64,000 bases of DNA from Bryopsis sp. KO-2023 (taxonomy: Eukaryota > Chlorophyta > Ulvophyceae > Bryopsidales > Bryopsidaceae): the NCBI GenBank assembly GCA_030272585.1, contig BSYQ01000009.1:1798001-1862000 (forward strand), written 5' to 3'. The position numbers and the translations under genes are program-made. Within the stretch, counting starts at the first letter, position 1. Every line of letters starts with the position of its first letter. Positions 1 to 12,448 of this stretch are shown one piece after another. The notes beneath the pieces are model-generated. The model was not told where the DNA came from. It ran no database searches and worked only from the letters and a program-made list of their open reading frames with translations.

Positions 1-216
1 GATGGGGTCGTGATGCGCTGAAGGACGTGTGCTGCTTTAATCAAGTCCTTTTCTGTATCCTGCTTTCCCAATGAACAACAACAAACAAGCAAAAAATATA
101 ATTCAAAGGAGCAACTGTGAAATTCTGGGCTACCCTTCCCTACCCCCTTTTTTAATTCTAAACCCCGAGTCTGTTTTTAATGTTGTTGAAAATTACTGTG
201 ATGCTGGTTATCACAG

Positions 217-766
217 AGAAGCAGATGTGTTTCGACGAGAATACGAGCTGCTCCGAACGCATCCGGTGCATCGGGTGCATCTCAAAAATCCATTTCTATT
301 CAACGATTGCAGCAAGGAATGGACTACGAACGGACAAAAGGTTTCGTGAATATCGTTGGAAAGACTGTACCCTTCAACGTCTTTCTGGTAAGATATGCTT
401 TCCAGAGCACCAAAAATTAGGACGAAAACAATGCATTCATAATAGATTTTCTGCCCCCTCCCTCCCCCCCAAAAAAAAAGTTTAAGACAAATTGAGGGGT
501 TTGAGTGTTCTTTTTTCAAACGAAAGATACATGCAGAGGATTCACCAATGGAAGAAAAAAATTCACATATTTTGGGTTGCATTGAGATGATGTTTTTTTT
601 TGTGTCTGTCATGCAGGGTGCTGAGGTGGAAAAGTTGTCGGAGGCTGTGAACGGACAAGAGGAAATTTTTAGAAGATTTTCGAGGGGGGCTAGGATATAT
701 GATGACATGCCCCCTGAGGAAAGAAAGCAGCTGATCGCCGATCTTTATAATTTCTTGGGAAAGTGA
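217..766 (+). CDS. 3' end of an unrecognised gene (partial)
   Basis: I do not recognise this protein. Three short exons join without breaking frame: 217-265 (acceptor TCACAG, donor CCG/GTGCAT), 313-387 (acceptor TTGCAG, donor CTG/GTAAGA) and 617-766 (acceptor ATGCAG). They encode a charged, helix-like C-terminal segment that includes EADVFRREYELLRTHP, ERTKGFVNIVGKTVPF and EERKQLIADLYNFLGK, then stop at 764-766. The intron between the first two exons would be only 47 bp, which is short for this window, so that junction is the weakest. The gene must begin outside the window or in unread upstream exons. A GTGAGT overlaps the stop codon at 763, so a further exon is possible, but I found no in-frame continuation. 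Confidence 0.4.
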
Positions 767-1200
767 GTCGATGTTTGCTTGTTTTTTTTTCCAATTGTTT
801 CATTTGAAGCAAAAAAAGAAAAGAGAAAACTGAAAGAATTTTATGTATCTATGTATTAGGAAGAAAAAAACCCATGCTTGAAAAACCAGTGGTATTATAT
901 TGTCCAGAAGTTGTAATAAAAACGCCAATCCCTGTTTAGAAACGCTTTCTGGCCATCGCCTGGACCTCCCTGTATATTCCACCAATGCATGACTCTATTG
1001 TTTTGAAATTCCAAACAACAGATAGATCCTGCCAAAATCTGTTGTGGTGATGGATTGTTGCATCCTGATCATTTTCCAACACTCGGGTTTTTTTTTTCCT
1101 GTTTCACCCCGGACATTGTTGTAGCATTCAAGGCGATCCACGTGGGAATGGAAGTCCACCATCTCTCGACACAGGTCAGACCTCCACTTCAAACAAATCC
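767..1200. other. Intergenic or 5' leader sequence
   Basis: This 434-bp stretch lies between the stop of the unrecognised gene and the provisional start of the exonuclease-RecG gene. It is T-rich and has no convincing exon. An open frame from 1055 to 1172, followed by GTCAG, could be an upstream exon that would lengthen the N-terminus, but nothing confirms it. Confidence 0.4.
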
Positions 1201-4200
1201 ATGCTTCCCCTGGGGTCGTTTCAAAAACGGCCTCTGCAGAACATGCCCAATCCATCAGATTTAGAAGCACCGCTTCCCAGCGGATCGAAAAAGAGCACCC
1301 CTTCTGTCCAACCGACAAAAACTGTAGCCAGCACTGGAAAGACGGCCCCGAAAAGAACAAAGGCAGTTCCTTTCACCCCAGACCCCCCTGGACCACCCCT
1401 CAGAAACAATGCAGCCCGGGAATCGACCTCCCGCTCTCAGTCAGACTCACCACCACCAGCAGGGCAGCGAAAAAAAATCGCCAAGGTGGATTTTTCCAAA
1501 GTGAAGCTGAACGAAAGGCTGATTTCGCAAGGGGTTGGGATGGTGGAAGACGATTCTGTCGTGGTTTTGGGGATGGATACAGAAACGAACGGCATGAAGG
1601 GGAGGATTTTGGAGGTGGCGGTGTGCAATTATAACACTGGGGCTGTGTGGAAAACGCTGATAAATCCAGGGGACGTGGTTTTCGATAAGATAGCGTTCAA
1701 GATTCATGGGATATCCCCAGAAATGTGTCAAGCGGCTGGAGTGCCAGATTCTGAGGAGGCTTACAAGCAAATGTTGGCCTGGATGTGCAAACAAGAGGTC
1801 CCAGGAAAGAAACTGGTCGTTACGACTTTCAATGGAAAAACGTGAGTGTCGGAAGAAATTCAATCGATAGGATCTGATTTCACCTGATTTCAATAGACTT
1901 TTTTATAAACCAAAGGAGGGTGGACTATCCTTGGCTTAGCGAACCCAGCATGATTCTGACCAGCCCTCCAGACATTCTGAAAACATATACGAAACATGAA
2001 GATAATGAAAAACTGATCCGTCGACTTTGATTTGGTATGAAATTTGGCTTGTGTGTTTGAATGTGACTGTCTTCTCCCCCCCCCCCCCCCCCCTTTTTTG
2101 TTCCGACAGGTTTGATTACCCTTTGATCCGGAAAGAAATGCAGCAGCTCGGGATGGATTACGAAATGGACTGGATGTTTTTGGATGCGTTGGTTTGGGCC
2201 AGAGCGTTAAACTTGAAGGCGAAACTGGGGGTGCCAAACCTGAAATTGGTTACTATCAGAGAAGCGTTGAGGGTGCCGGACTGTGGCGTTGCGCATCGAG
2301 CGGATGCTGATGCATTGGCGACCGGCCATTTGGTGAATGCTCTGCTGAAGTATATGCCCAAAGGGAAGAGGGATCTGCTGTCAGTCGTGTCGGAAGATAC
2401 AGCTTACGGTGGAACTTTTCAAATGTTGGATGACAGGGCCAAAGGTTAGGGAAATAATGAAACACAAAAAAGAAGAAAAGAAAAGAAGAACGCCACTATA
2501 GGAAACGATTTAAAAAAAAAAAAAAGTCGTCGAGAAGTGCGAGAAATGAAAATGAAAGAATGAAATGAATGTGAAGAGAAGATGGAATGATGTGATTTTT
2601 TTTTTCTTTGCTTCTTTTGGGAAAAAGATCTGAATTTTTGAGGGGAGGGGGTTGCACAGCACCCTTTTTTTTCCCCAAAGAAAAATGAAAAAAGGTGGGA
2701 AAAGAACGACACTTTGCTGGATTTCTTTAGGCAGGTTTAGTTTTTTTGAATTGGATAGGTGATTATCAGCGTGGGGCAAGGGGGCAGCAATCTTGTTTTT
2801 AGAAATCATAACGCAGGCAATTTTTCTTGTAGTGTTGAATTTGGTACCAGCCTGTGTGGGCATTGGCGGATTTGGTGTCATTTTCTTTGTACAATATGAT
2901 GAACAAGTATTTCATGGGTGGGGTTGGAAAATCTAGAAAAAAAAATGCTAATGTAAAACAAGCACGATTTCATGTCAAAGATGTCCAGCCAATGCTTCGT
3001 ACCAGCCATTTCATCCTGCATTTCGCTTAGTTGCACTTTACTCATCCAATCTTTTTGTTTTCGTTTCGAAATGGTCGTTCATTCCTTTTTTGTTTTTTTT
3101 GTGTTGTCTGGATGCTTCATTTCGAGAAATCCTTTCTGTTGGTTTTCTGCGTTCGAATCGATTTTTTTTTGGTTGTTTTTTTTCTTCACTTTGTAAACAG
3201 CCTCCCCTAGAGCTGCAAAGCAATCATCATCTGCCAGGTCTGGGAAAAAATCTCGGCCGGCGCTGGAGGTGGTTTGGGAAGCGGATCCAGCAGCCCAGGT
3301 CGAAGTTGCTAGACAACAGGACGTCGATTCGAAACTGAAGCCGTTTATTGTTCCACAATGGACACCCCTGCCTTCTGTCGTTCAAGATGCCGGTGTGTGG
3401 TCCAAGCTAAAGAGGGTACTGTTTTGGGTTTTTTCCTGAAATCGTTTGTCGACCTCTCGAAACATGGCTTGCCTAGGCTGGATGTATGTGGACATTTTTC
3501 AGGGGATCTTTGTCTTTTTCCGGTTGCTTTTGATAATCCTTCTGGTTTTTTTTGGTTATTTGTGAAAAAATTTAGGTTGGCTGGTTGGTTGGTGATTTGC
3601 CCTTTTTTTTCCCAGACTTTTTTTTCGTTTTCTTTTAAATTTGATGTGATTTCGTTGTTCGAAATGTATTGTTGTTGGTGGTGGTGGTGGTGTCAAGATC
3701 GATCGATACGGGATTTGCTTACTATGGCTGTTTCTGAGGCAACCTTTTGGGCCCCCAAGGAAAGAAAAAATTTGGAAAAAGCTGGATTTCAAACAGTCCT
3801 TCAGGTTGGTTGTTTCTAACGGAAGCAGTCGATTATTTTACAAAAAAAGGAAGCCTTTATTTGAGTGTTCTGCGAAAACAACCCCAGTGCCCCCTCCCCC
3901 CCTTGAAAAAACGCATCTCATTTTTTATCAGTTTTTTCGATTTGCTGTATATTTTTGGTTGGTTGGGCAAGGGGCAAATTAGTAAACTTAATTAAAAAAT
4001 GGATAATCCACACTTGGAGAAAGGCATTCCGTACCCCTATTATTTTATTTTTATTTTTTTTAATTCTGGCGCGGACCTACACTCAATAATGCATTTCCTG
4101 ATGATGATAATTTTTTTTCAAGGAAAAAACATTTCTCTCTTAGTTGTGTGTCTGTGTGGTTTGTAAAAAAATAAAATCCAGGTCGCTCATTATTTCCCCC

Positions 4201-7200
4201 GAGATTACAACGTTTTCGGCTCTGACCTCACTCCAGAGTCCGTCGGAAATTTGGTGGGGGTGCTGGGGGTGATTGAAAATCAAAACATTTTCCAGGCAAG
4301 GGGCAGCCTCCATGTTTTCACTTCCTCTGCAATCACGATGGACGGTCGCCGAGTGTCGTGGGTGCAGTTTTTGAACGGATACAAGGGAAAATACATGGGG
4401 AAAAAAATGATGGACGATAACCCCATCGGATCGACGGTGTTGATACGAGGAAAGCTGAAAGCAGTGGCCCCGAATGGTACATTTAAAAAAAACAAAAAAT
4501 GATTTTTTTTTACAGTTCTTGGAATGGGGGGGGGGAGGGGAGTTGGACTGATTACTAATAAATATTCCACGATCTTGTTTTTTTCCCAAAAAAAAAGGTG
4601 ATGAAAGAAAAAAAAAGAAAAACCAAAGAAAAATACCTCCATTTTTTCCCCAATATTGTTTTCTGGGAATTAAATAGATGGTGATATATATATTGTGTAT
4701 TTGCATGTGTGGGTGTGTGCCTCCATAAGATAAGATCACCTTAGAACAGCCGCTTTCGGTCATATCCGGGGAAGAGGGCGCCGGCATCCAAGCTGTGATG
4801 CCGATTTATCCAGCGAGAACCCCGGTCAAACCCGAAGCTTTCGGAGCACCTGAACAAGGCATAATCCCTAAATTGCTGAAGGCTAGTGTTTTTATGTATA
4901 GTGGTTCGATATGCATCTGTGTTACATTTCTTGCTTGTGCGTGCATTTCTTCAGTCTTGCATGTTGTTCTTTGGGGAGTTTGGTATGGTGAAACATCAAG
5001 GGAATTCACTAATGAATGAATTTTTTTACTTTTTTTCAATTCATTTTAATTATTTCGTCCCCAGACAGTGGAAAATTAATCAAGTGTTATCAGTTTTTTA
5101 GGGGGGGGGTTGTCAATGTTGTTGTACGCGTGTATCTTATGCATGCAGCAGATAAGACACATCTTGTTCGTTTTTCTTTTGTGTGTTTTAAGCCCAGTAT
5201 ATATATATATTCATATATTTATTTTTTAAATAGTTTTTTTTTTTCGTATTCGTTCAAAATTCATTATCAGGATTTCGAAGCTGTTTTGTGGCTTCTATGT
5301 GTGGACAGGAACTGGAAATGTGTCCTGATGGGGTGGATTTCCTGCCGGAGGGGCTGAAAAGCAGCTACGATTTGTCGGGCTGGAAGGAATCCTTGATCGG
5401 CATGCACAGGCCAAAAGCTATCGGTGAACCAGATATCGTCCGAAAAAGGTTTGCTTTTCAGGTACATTTCACCTCAACATTTTCCTGGGGTGCTTGTTCG
5501 TTTAATTTCTTGTATTTCGCTTTCGAAGTAGGTTTTTTTTTGTATTTTTTGCATTTTTTTATTCAGCAACAGCCTTTTTTTTTTACGCAAGCAAAAGGCT
5601 TTGCATCGATATCATCAAAACCTTTTTCCTTTTTTTTGTCTCCTGTTCCTCTCAGCCTTTTTTTTGCCTTGTGCTTTTGTTTTGTTTTTCTGACTGTCAC
5701 GCCTCCCCTGCAGGATATGCTTTTCCTTCAATTGGTTCAGCTGGCCAAGCGATATATGATTACTAAGCAAACGGAAGACAAGGGCATCTGTATTTCCCAG
5801 TACGCCATGATGAACGCCGGGAAAAAAGCATTGGGGTTCAAATTGACGGAGGGTCAAAACGAATCGCTCAAGGAGGTGCTGGACGATCTGGAAAAGTCCG
5901 TTCCGATGCTGAGGCTTTTGCAAGGGGATGTCGGCTCCGGGAAAACTGCCGTCGCTTTCCTGGCAATGCTGGCTGTCGTGGGTTCAGGTATTTTTCACCA
6001 TTAAACGATAAGATCAAAAATAATTGGAGGCTGGATGCGCTTCCTCTCTCAAAGAAATGGTGTCTCCAGCCGCTGTTAAACTGCTCCAATCAAGCTGATT
6101 TGGAGGTTGTTGCAGTGGCACACACACACCCAACGTTATTTTCCAATAATTTTGACAGTCGCTTTGCTCTTTTTTTATCTTTTTTGTTTTTTAAAGGATA
6201 TCAAGTGTCGATGATGGCTCCTTCAACGGTGTTGGCTCAACAGCATTACAAAACCTTCCGTCGCCTGATTTCAAAAATGCCGAAGAAGTTGCAGTCCAGG
6301 GTTGCTTTGCTGACAAGTGCAGTGAAAGCCAGCGAGCGGAGGGAAATCATAGCAGGGCTGGAATCTGGCTCCATCAATGTGCTGATCGGAACCCATGCTT
6401 TGTACAACCAGGAGGTTCTTTTCAAGAATTTGGCATTTGTCGCCATAGATGAACAACACAAGTGAGAAAGGCGGAAGGGGGGGGGGAAATGCTTTTTCTT
6501 TTTGATTTTTTTCAGTTGTGTTGAGTGATTTTTGAGGTTGGTTTTGGGGGAAAGGGGAGGAGGGGGGGGGGGTAGATTTCTGGTGGCCTATTGAAATCAT
6601 CGTTCCGTTTAGGGCTGGAAAATTTGGTTGATTTTTCGAGGTAGGTGTTTGACAAAAGACTGGAACAAATAGGATTCACAATCGCATGTACGCAACAATA
6701 CCCCGCACAGAAGTAGAAAAAAATGAACAGTTGAGACTGTGCTTTTTTCCCCTTTGTCAAGTGGATGTGGGCATGTTCAGATTCGGCGTTCATCAAAGGG
6801 AAAACCTTTACAAGAACCAATCTGCGTCCCCCCACGTCTTGCTGATGTCGGCCACCCCCATCCCTCGAACTTTGGCATTGACCGTGCATGGCAGCCAGCT
6901 GGTCAGCTGCTTGAAAGACATGCCTCCGGGCAGGAAGCCAGTGGTGACTGAGGTGGTGGATGAAGATGACGGGGATGCAATGGAAGAAGTTTTCGAGCTG
7001 GCCAAAAAAGAATTGGATTCGGGGGGGCGAGTGTTTGTGGTGTACTCCCTGATCGAAGAGAGCCAATCGGACGTCATGGGTAATGTGAAATCCGTGGAGC
7101 AGGAATACGAAGATATGCAGGTCAGCATGACAGTCATGCGTCGAGGGTTTGAATGGAAAAAACGAAAGAAAAGTGAATGTTCGATGATTCTTGGGTTCGA

Positions 7201-8163
7201 TTAGAGTTTCAAGCCAATGGCGAAATTCGACATTTGAGTTGTTGTTGACCGGGGTTGAGTAGCAAGATCCTTTAATCATGGGGAGTTTTCCTTTTCATTG
7301 TAAGAAGTTTTCTATCAGAATTTTGACACGATTGATGGTGGTGGGCCCAGCGGACGAAGAAATTTGGGGAGCATGCGTTGGTATTCCTTCACAGCCGAAT
7401 GCCCCAGGAAAAGAAATTCGAGGCGATGGAAAGCTTTGCGAACGGGGAGACCCCCGTTTTGGTGTCGACCACCGTGATTGAAGTGGGGGTGGACATCCCC
7501 GAGGCGTCTTTGATGGTGGTCAATAATGCCGAGCGATATGGCCTGGCTCAATTGCATCAATTGAGGGGACGGGTTGGACGAGGGACGAGACCCTCCAAGT
7601 GCATGTTGTTGACCAGAGGTCTGTCGCAGAATTGCTTTTTTTTAAATCATTCAGGGGGACATTCAGTTCATTTTTTTTATCGAGTTTGTTAAAGGAGGAG
7701 GGGGGGGGGGGGTAAGAGCGTTGTTGATATCTGTATTTTTGTTGTTCAGGGGGTGCTGATGCTGTGGAGAGGCTACGAGTGTTGGAAATGTCGAATAACG
7801 GGCATGTCATAGCTGAGGAAGACTTGAGAATCAGGTGAGGATATTTCCTTCAACTCAGGGAATCCCCTCTTTTTGGGCTGGAAAACGTACATATGTACGT
7901 ATTCCATGTGTTCCATGTCGATGGCTCTTTGTTGATGTGAGTGTAGGGGACCTGGTGATTTGCTGGGGTCGAAGCAGCATGGCCATCAAGGGTTATTTTC
8001 GGTTTCAGCCAAAGAGCTGCTGAGGGACAAAGAATTGGTGGGAGCTGCTAGAGCCGCCGCTGCCCGAATTCTGGCCGAAAACAACGACCAAATTCCTGCG
8101 GACATGGAACAGCTCATCATCGCTCAAGGCTTCCCCAAACCGGAAGATTTTGAGTTGCAATGA
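1201..8163 (+). CDS. DEDDh exonuclease fused to RecG-type ATP-dependent DNA helicase
   Basis: Thirteen exons join in phase to about 1110 aa: 1201-1841, 2110-2444, 3201-3415, ~3739-3804, 4182-4476, 4745-4885, 5271-5461, 5714-5987, 6197-6461, 6781-7120, 7351-7618, 7750-7834, 7947-8163. After a Pro/Ser-rich leader, residues ~120-300 form a DEDDh 3'-5' exonuclease: MDTET, then FKIHGIS, FNGKTFDYP and HRADADA. The rest is a full-length RecG: the wedge/OB region (VAHYFPRDYNVF), Walker A GDVGSGKT near 700, the DEQH box near 803, FGVHQREN, MSATPIPRTLA, VSTTVIEVGVDIPEA, LHQLRGRVGRG and a C-terminal RGPGDLLGSKQHG. RecG remodels stalled forks and branched DNA; in plants it serves organellar genomes, so an organellar role is inferred here. 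The weakest joins are the donor at 2445 (GTTAGG; reading through gives an immediate stop) and the fourth exon's acceptor. If the first fails, this is an exonuclease gene followed by a RecG gene. The start ATG at 1201 is provisional. Confidence 0.85.
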
Positions 8164-8699
8164 ATGTTATGGAGGAGGATGTGAAAAAAAAAACAAAAGC
8201 CTTTTGGGGGGGGGGGAAATCCAGGAGATGTACCAATATCTTTTGCTCGCAATCTTGGTGCCGAATTTTTTGTTTTCGGGAAGGGGGGGGTGAAAAGGAA
8301 AAAAATGCAGTGGGGATTTGGAAGGGCTGTTTTTTGGAACTTTTTTTTGTAAAAGAATCTTTTCATCAGGTCGGTTTTCCTTCTTGATTTTTTTTAATTT
8401 CTGGTTGAAGAATCCTGATCGTCCCCATCTTGCATTCTGCTGGGAACAGGAAGACAAATTAAAAATTTAAAGGACATTATCTTCCACAGGAACTTCGACT
8501 ATGAGTAAATCGATTTGAGACATTTCATATCAAATGTAGAACCATATGTTCCCATCAACCCAAGCTAAATGAAACAACTATCAGCGAGCATATGAGTTTG
8601 ATCCATAGATAGAAGGGACACCCTGTACAAAACCATTTCAATCAATCAATAAACCATGCCTGCCCATGCAAAGTTAAGTTCATTTTGACATTATGGAAG
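8164..8699. other. Intergenic sequence between convergent genes
   Basis: This is the 3' side of the RecG gene and of the oppositely oriented PP2C-like gene. It contains G-homopolymer runs near 8210 and 8285 and AT-rich sequence from 8460. I see no gene, RNA or repeat here. Confidence 0.5.
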
Positions 8700-9877
8700 T
8701 TAGTTCACTACCGCGGAGGAGTGTGAAATTGAGAGTGGTTTTTTGGGGCACTCTCTGGCACTTTGTAAAAACGATTCTGTGAAAATATATTTATTCTTTG
8801 TTTTAGGGGGGGAGGGGAGGAGGCCTCCAAAGAATGACAACGAACCATCAAGTAACGGATGCATCCTTACATTCCCTTGTGCTGAAAGCTTTCGATTCCT
8901 TCTGCCAGTTTTGTTTTGGAGTGGGGACAAAACAAACAGTTCACATTTGTATACAAAGGCTCACCTGGGTAGAGATACTCCTTGCCGGTCAGCAAACCAA
9001 AAGGAAAACTTAGAAGGAAGGCACTGGGGATTCGAACCCCAAGGTTCTCATCCAGTTTCATGGTGCCTTGTTCTTTTTGAAAGAGAAGAACCTCTGAGGG
9101 AAAGAAACTTTTGCTGCCGATGGACGCAGCTGGAATCACAAGCTGTGGAAGAAAACAAGAACAGAAGTTAGAATGAGCAACAAAATCTTATTTTCAACTT
9201 GTTTGTCCCAAACAGATTTCAGCATTTTTTTCTCCTTTAAGTTAAAATAAAAGAAAAGCATCTTTAAAAAAAAGTCGTCCCACAAGGGGACCTCCAGCTC
9301 GAACGCACCATCCGTCGCCAAAAAAGATGCCGCCTGCTTGCGCAAGCAAATAATCAGAAATGGCGAAGTTCACACTTTTCAAACTTCTGTTCGCCTAAGG
9401 CTCACAAGAGGCAAAAAAAAAACAGATCTGCAACCGAAAATAAGCCGCACCAGCGAAGAGGGGAGGTCGCGCCGCGCTGTCTTGAATGACAGGAATTCGC
9501 TCGGCAGATTCTCGCAGACGAATTTTGCTGCGTCCTGTCCTGCGTGCCCATCGCAGACCTGTAGGACACTGCGCGTTAAGTCGACTCCCTTCAGAGAATA
9601 TATTCGACTTGCATCCAAGCTGTGTTTCTGATCAATCGGAAAAACTTGCCGTGAAAAAAGCTAGGCCCTCTTTTTTTTCCACCCTCCAGCCGTGGAAGTC
9701 CTCCATATAACTCCGCGTGCCCTTTGTGCTGGCAGCAGAGAAACGGATATTCTCGAGGAAAGCTTGGCGCTGGGCTTGGCGCATGGCTGCGTCCCTCTTG
9801 CGCAGGTACGCCCACACGCCGAAGGTCGCCAACGCTCCCGCCCCAATCACAAGCTTCAAAGAGATCATTGTTTGCAA
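8700..9877 (-). CDS. PP2C-like phosphatase, N-terminal half only recognisable; possibly truncated
   Basis: Exon 1 (9877-9650) starts with a membrane anchor (LVIGAGALATFGVWAYLRKR) and reaches the PP2C metal-site motif GTRSYMEDFHGW. A GC-AG intron (ACG/GCAAGT) leads to exon 2 (9558-9451), carrying the second motif, VCDGHAGQDAA. Exon 3 (9333-9292) gives AASFLATDGAFELE, which fits the next PP2C helix. All three join in phase 0. A fourth exon (9142-8965) has strong splice sites (TTCCACAG, CCCAG/GTGAGC) and a fifth frame runs from 8881 to 8700. Neither encodes the expected SG-TA strand, GDSR or DN metal-binding motifs. PP2C enzymes need those aspartates, so this is either a truncated, possibly inactive protein, a pseudogene, or a gene whose remaining exons I missed. 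The start is clear and the 3' end is not. Confidence 0.55.
9009..9068 (-). other. tRNA-like hairpin inside a predicted exon
   Basis: Read on the minus strand, a 7-nt acceptor-like arm (AAGGCAC) pairs perfectly with GTGCCTT. Just inside the 3' arm is a TGGGG-TTCGAAT-CCCCA hairpin, a canonical T-arm sequence. Only about 21 nt separate the 5' arm from the T-arm, so no D-arm or anticodon arm can form and this is not a normal tRNA. It overlaps the fourth predicted PP2C exon. It could be chance or a tRNA-derived remnant. Confidence 0.25.
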
Positions 9878-10565
9878 AGTCGGTTAAGTTCTCTGAAAAA
9901 CTCTGGTCGTAAAGAAGTCCGAGTACCAAAGTGACTGGCGGAGAGTCCAGTGCAAGTTTATAGGTTTCTTCAGGGGGCAGTTCTGATGGTTAGTCAACAG
10001 TTGCTTCTGTACTGGAATATATATCGCTTACACAATAAATATCTCACGTCGGCCAATGTGCCTGGTTCGAACCACACTTCGCCCAGCAATTGAGAGCAAC
10101 CTGTTTTGTCGCATGCTGGGATTCCCTTTGGCTCATTGTGACCCCCAAAAACATTTGCCCAGCAGTTTTTTGGTCCAAAAAAGGTCTGATCAGGTCTGAC
10201 CTTCACGAAAGTCTTCTATTTATTTAAATCAATTCACCAGAGTCTACACTTTCTGCGGAGGCAGAACTTGAAAATATTGTTTTGCCAGCAGATTCTTTTT
10301 CTCCTGCTGGACTTGATGGGAAAATCGAATCCGGGTTCTCAAGGTACCCTTGGGGCCACAAAAGGGCCACAACAACGTGAAATAGCCAAATTCAGGACCA
10401 CTTTTGGCGAAAATGAAAAAACAAAATACAATGATCCCTGCAATAAGATCACTCCTATTCGTTCCCAATCAATCAATATCAATATCTACAGCCCACGTGG
10501 GATGCGCACATCAAAAGGGAGTTATTCGTTGACAAATAGTATCTTCGGAATTTTAGTCACCCTTT
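9878..10565. other. Intergenic sequence
   Basis: This lies upstream of the PP2C-like gene and downstream of F1. I see no gene. The first 100-200 bp below 9970 should hold the PP2C promoter, but no TATA-like box stands out. Confidence 0.4.
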
Positions 10566-12448
10566 TCACACATTCATCAAAAGAACAATTACCACCCCCA
10601 GAGCTGCCAGACAAGAGACTGATGAAATTCCCCTTTCGCTGTGATTCTGTTTCCCCTTCATCTCATCCCCATTCGAGCTTTGTTTGTCCTCAACAGAACC
10701 CGAAATCTCATCAACCGGTTCCCCAAAGGAATTGCAAACAACCGAAATATCGTGCAAATCGAAGCTATTCACCCCAGCTACTGATCGTTCATCTCCCTGC
10801 CCTATGAAAGTGGGAAGCGTCACGCGGAAATGCTCAAAGAATACGCCAGACTCCGAATTTTTTTTTGCAGAAAATGATGGAGGCTGGACTATTCCGTAGT
10901 CCCTGGTCTCGAAATTTTCTTTGAAATCGTTCAAAGAAGTGAGAAATCGATCCAAGTCCAGGTTGGATGGACACACCTTGTATACTAATGATACGTTTTC
11001 GATCTCGAGCGATGAGCCTTGAAGGGCGATCAGGTATGGAAGAAATAGTGGCCACTACAGTTGCAACAAACAGAGGAGGAAGTTTTTCGAAACGTCTTTC
11101 AGGAATTACCCGACGGCACCCAGCCAGCCAAATATCATGGTTTACCTGGTTGAAGTACTCGTCATTGTCGCGCAAGGGGAAGGACCAATCTGCTTTCGAA
11201 ACCAAGCCTGGTCCAAACCACTCCATCACCAATTCAAGGTTTACAAGCTGAAGAGTAAAGCCTGCTAGCGCCTGTATCATGACGTCATTCCTAGCGAAAA
11301 CGAGCTTCGCGTGGCTTCCATCTTCCAACAGCCCATCAATGCAAATCTTGGTTCTGCTTCTTCCAGACGGAATAAAGAGGCGGCTTGACCACATGTGTTC
11401 ATAGATCACAATTTGGCCCAGAAGCTGAATTTCAAGAATCTGGGACCGAAGCGCTGTACTTCCAATTGCGCCTACGAGTTGGCGACTGTCTCCCTACATC
11501 CACACAACCTGTGAATGAAGGCTACAACAAAGTGTGTTGGATTCGCAGCAGTGGCCGTGTGTTGCCAGGTTCACTCACTGTGGAGATTTGCACCACTGGC
11601 AAATTTTCTGGTTCGCCACTTGACGTGCACCTTTCTCCGCAAGATATGGAGGTGTTGTGAACATATATATTCCCTGTAACCTTGCTGGAGTCCCACACTT
11701 GAGGAAATCTGCAATCTTCCGGGTAAGCGAAAGTATCAATAGGATCGTCGAATATTTGCTCAGGGAACGTGCAAGACCCAACGAGAGTGGGAAGAATCAC
11801 TTGTGAGGATAAAACAAGGGCCCTCAAGTCGTTCGATAATCTATTGCATGTTTCCTGAGGCATGCAAATGGTCACGTTGTGTAGATGGATGGATTGAGGA
11901 GCGTTCACACGGATCAGAATCAAAATCCCCACTCTCCCGGAACTGCCAAAAGCGACGTTGTACATGCCATGGAGTTGCACATCGTGGATGTGCAATTCTC
12001 CAGATGGCCCGCTCAGAGAAGCTAAGTAAGTGCCACCACGAAGATCCAGCACAACTTCTGCTTCCGTATACAACGGTGCAATCTTGACCTTAAACGCAGA
12101 CGACACTGATTTCAAAAAGGGAAACAACAGGTAAAACTATTTTATGGTTTGACTGTGCAAACCGACTTTGGAATCTCACAATAGGTCTGAGCTACGGTGC
12201 CCGTTCAGAAGGGATGAAATGGAAAGGAACACGGTTTGTATTACCGGTCGTTTGACATCCGGCCTCACGAATCCCCATTCCTCCCCTGAGATGGTGAGAG
12301 AGTGCTGAAGATGTATTGTGGCGATGCTCGTGTCATAGAGCGCATCCCTGAAATCTTTGGTGGTCTTCACAATTGCGCTGTTTTGTGATGCCGCGACCCC
12401 TGACGAGATTGTAAAGACAAACAGGACGACGGTTCGACACATGTGCAT
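10566..12448 (-). CDS. Secreted, probably GPI-anchored protein, family F (copy F1)
   Basis: Four exons with phase-0 introns encode 516 aa: 12448-12245, 12088-11579, 11493-11146, 11054-10566. The N-terminus is a signal peptide (CRTVVLFVFTISSGVAAS). The next segment, TTKDFRDALYDTSIATIHLQ, resembles the opening strand of parallel beta-helix (pectin-lyase-like) proteins, but that fold is inference. The middle is rich in Asn/Ser/Thr with N-glycosylation sequons such as HNVT and HNTS and paired cysteines. The C-terminus is a hydrophobic tail (CLAALGVVIVLLMNV) that ends the protein and follows small residues, typical of a GPI-anchor signal. F2 lies head to head 1.4 kb away with identical exon architecture, and F3 is a more diverged third copy at 45151-51965. 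I know of no function. A cell-surface or wall role is likely from the targeting signals. Confidence 0.85.
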
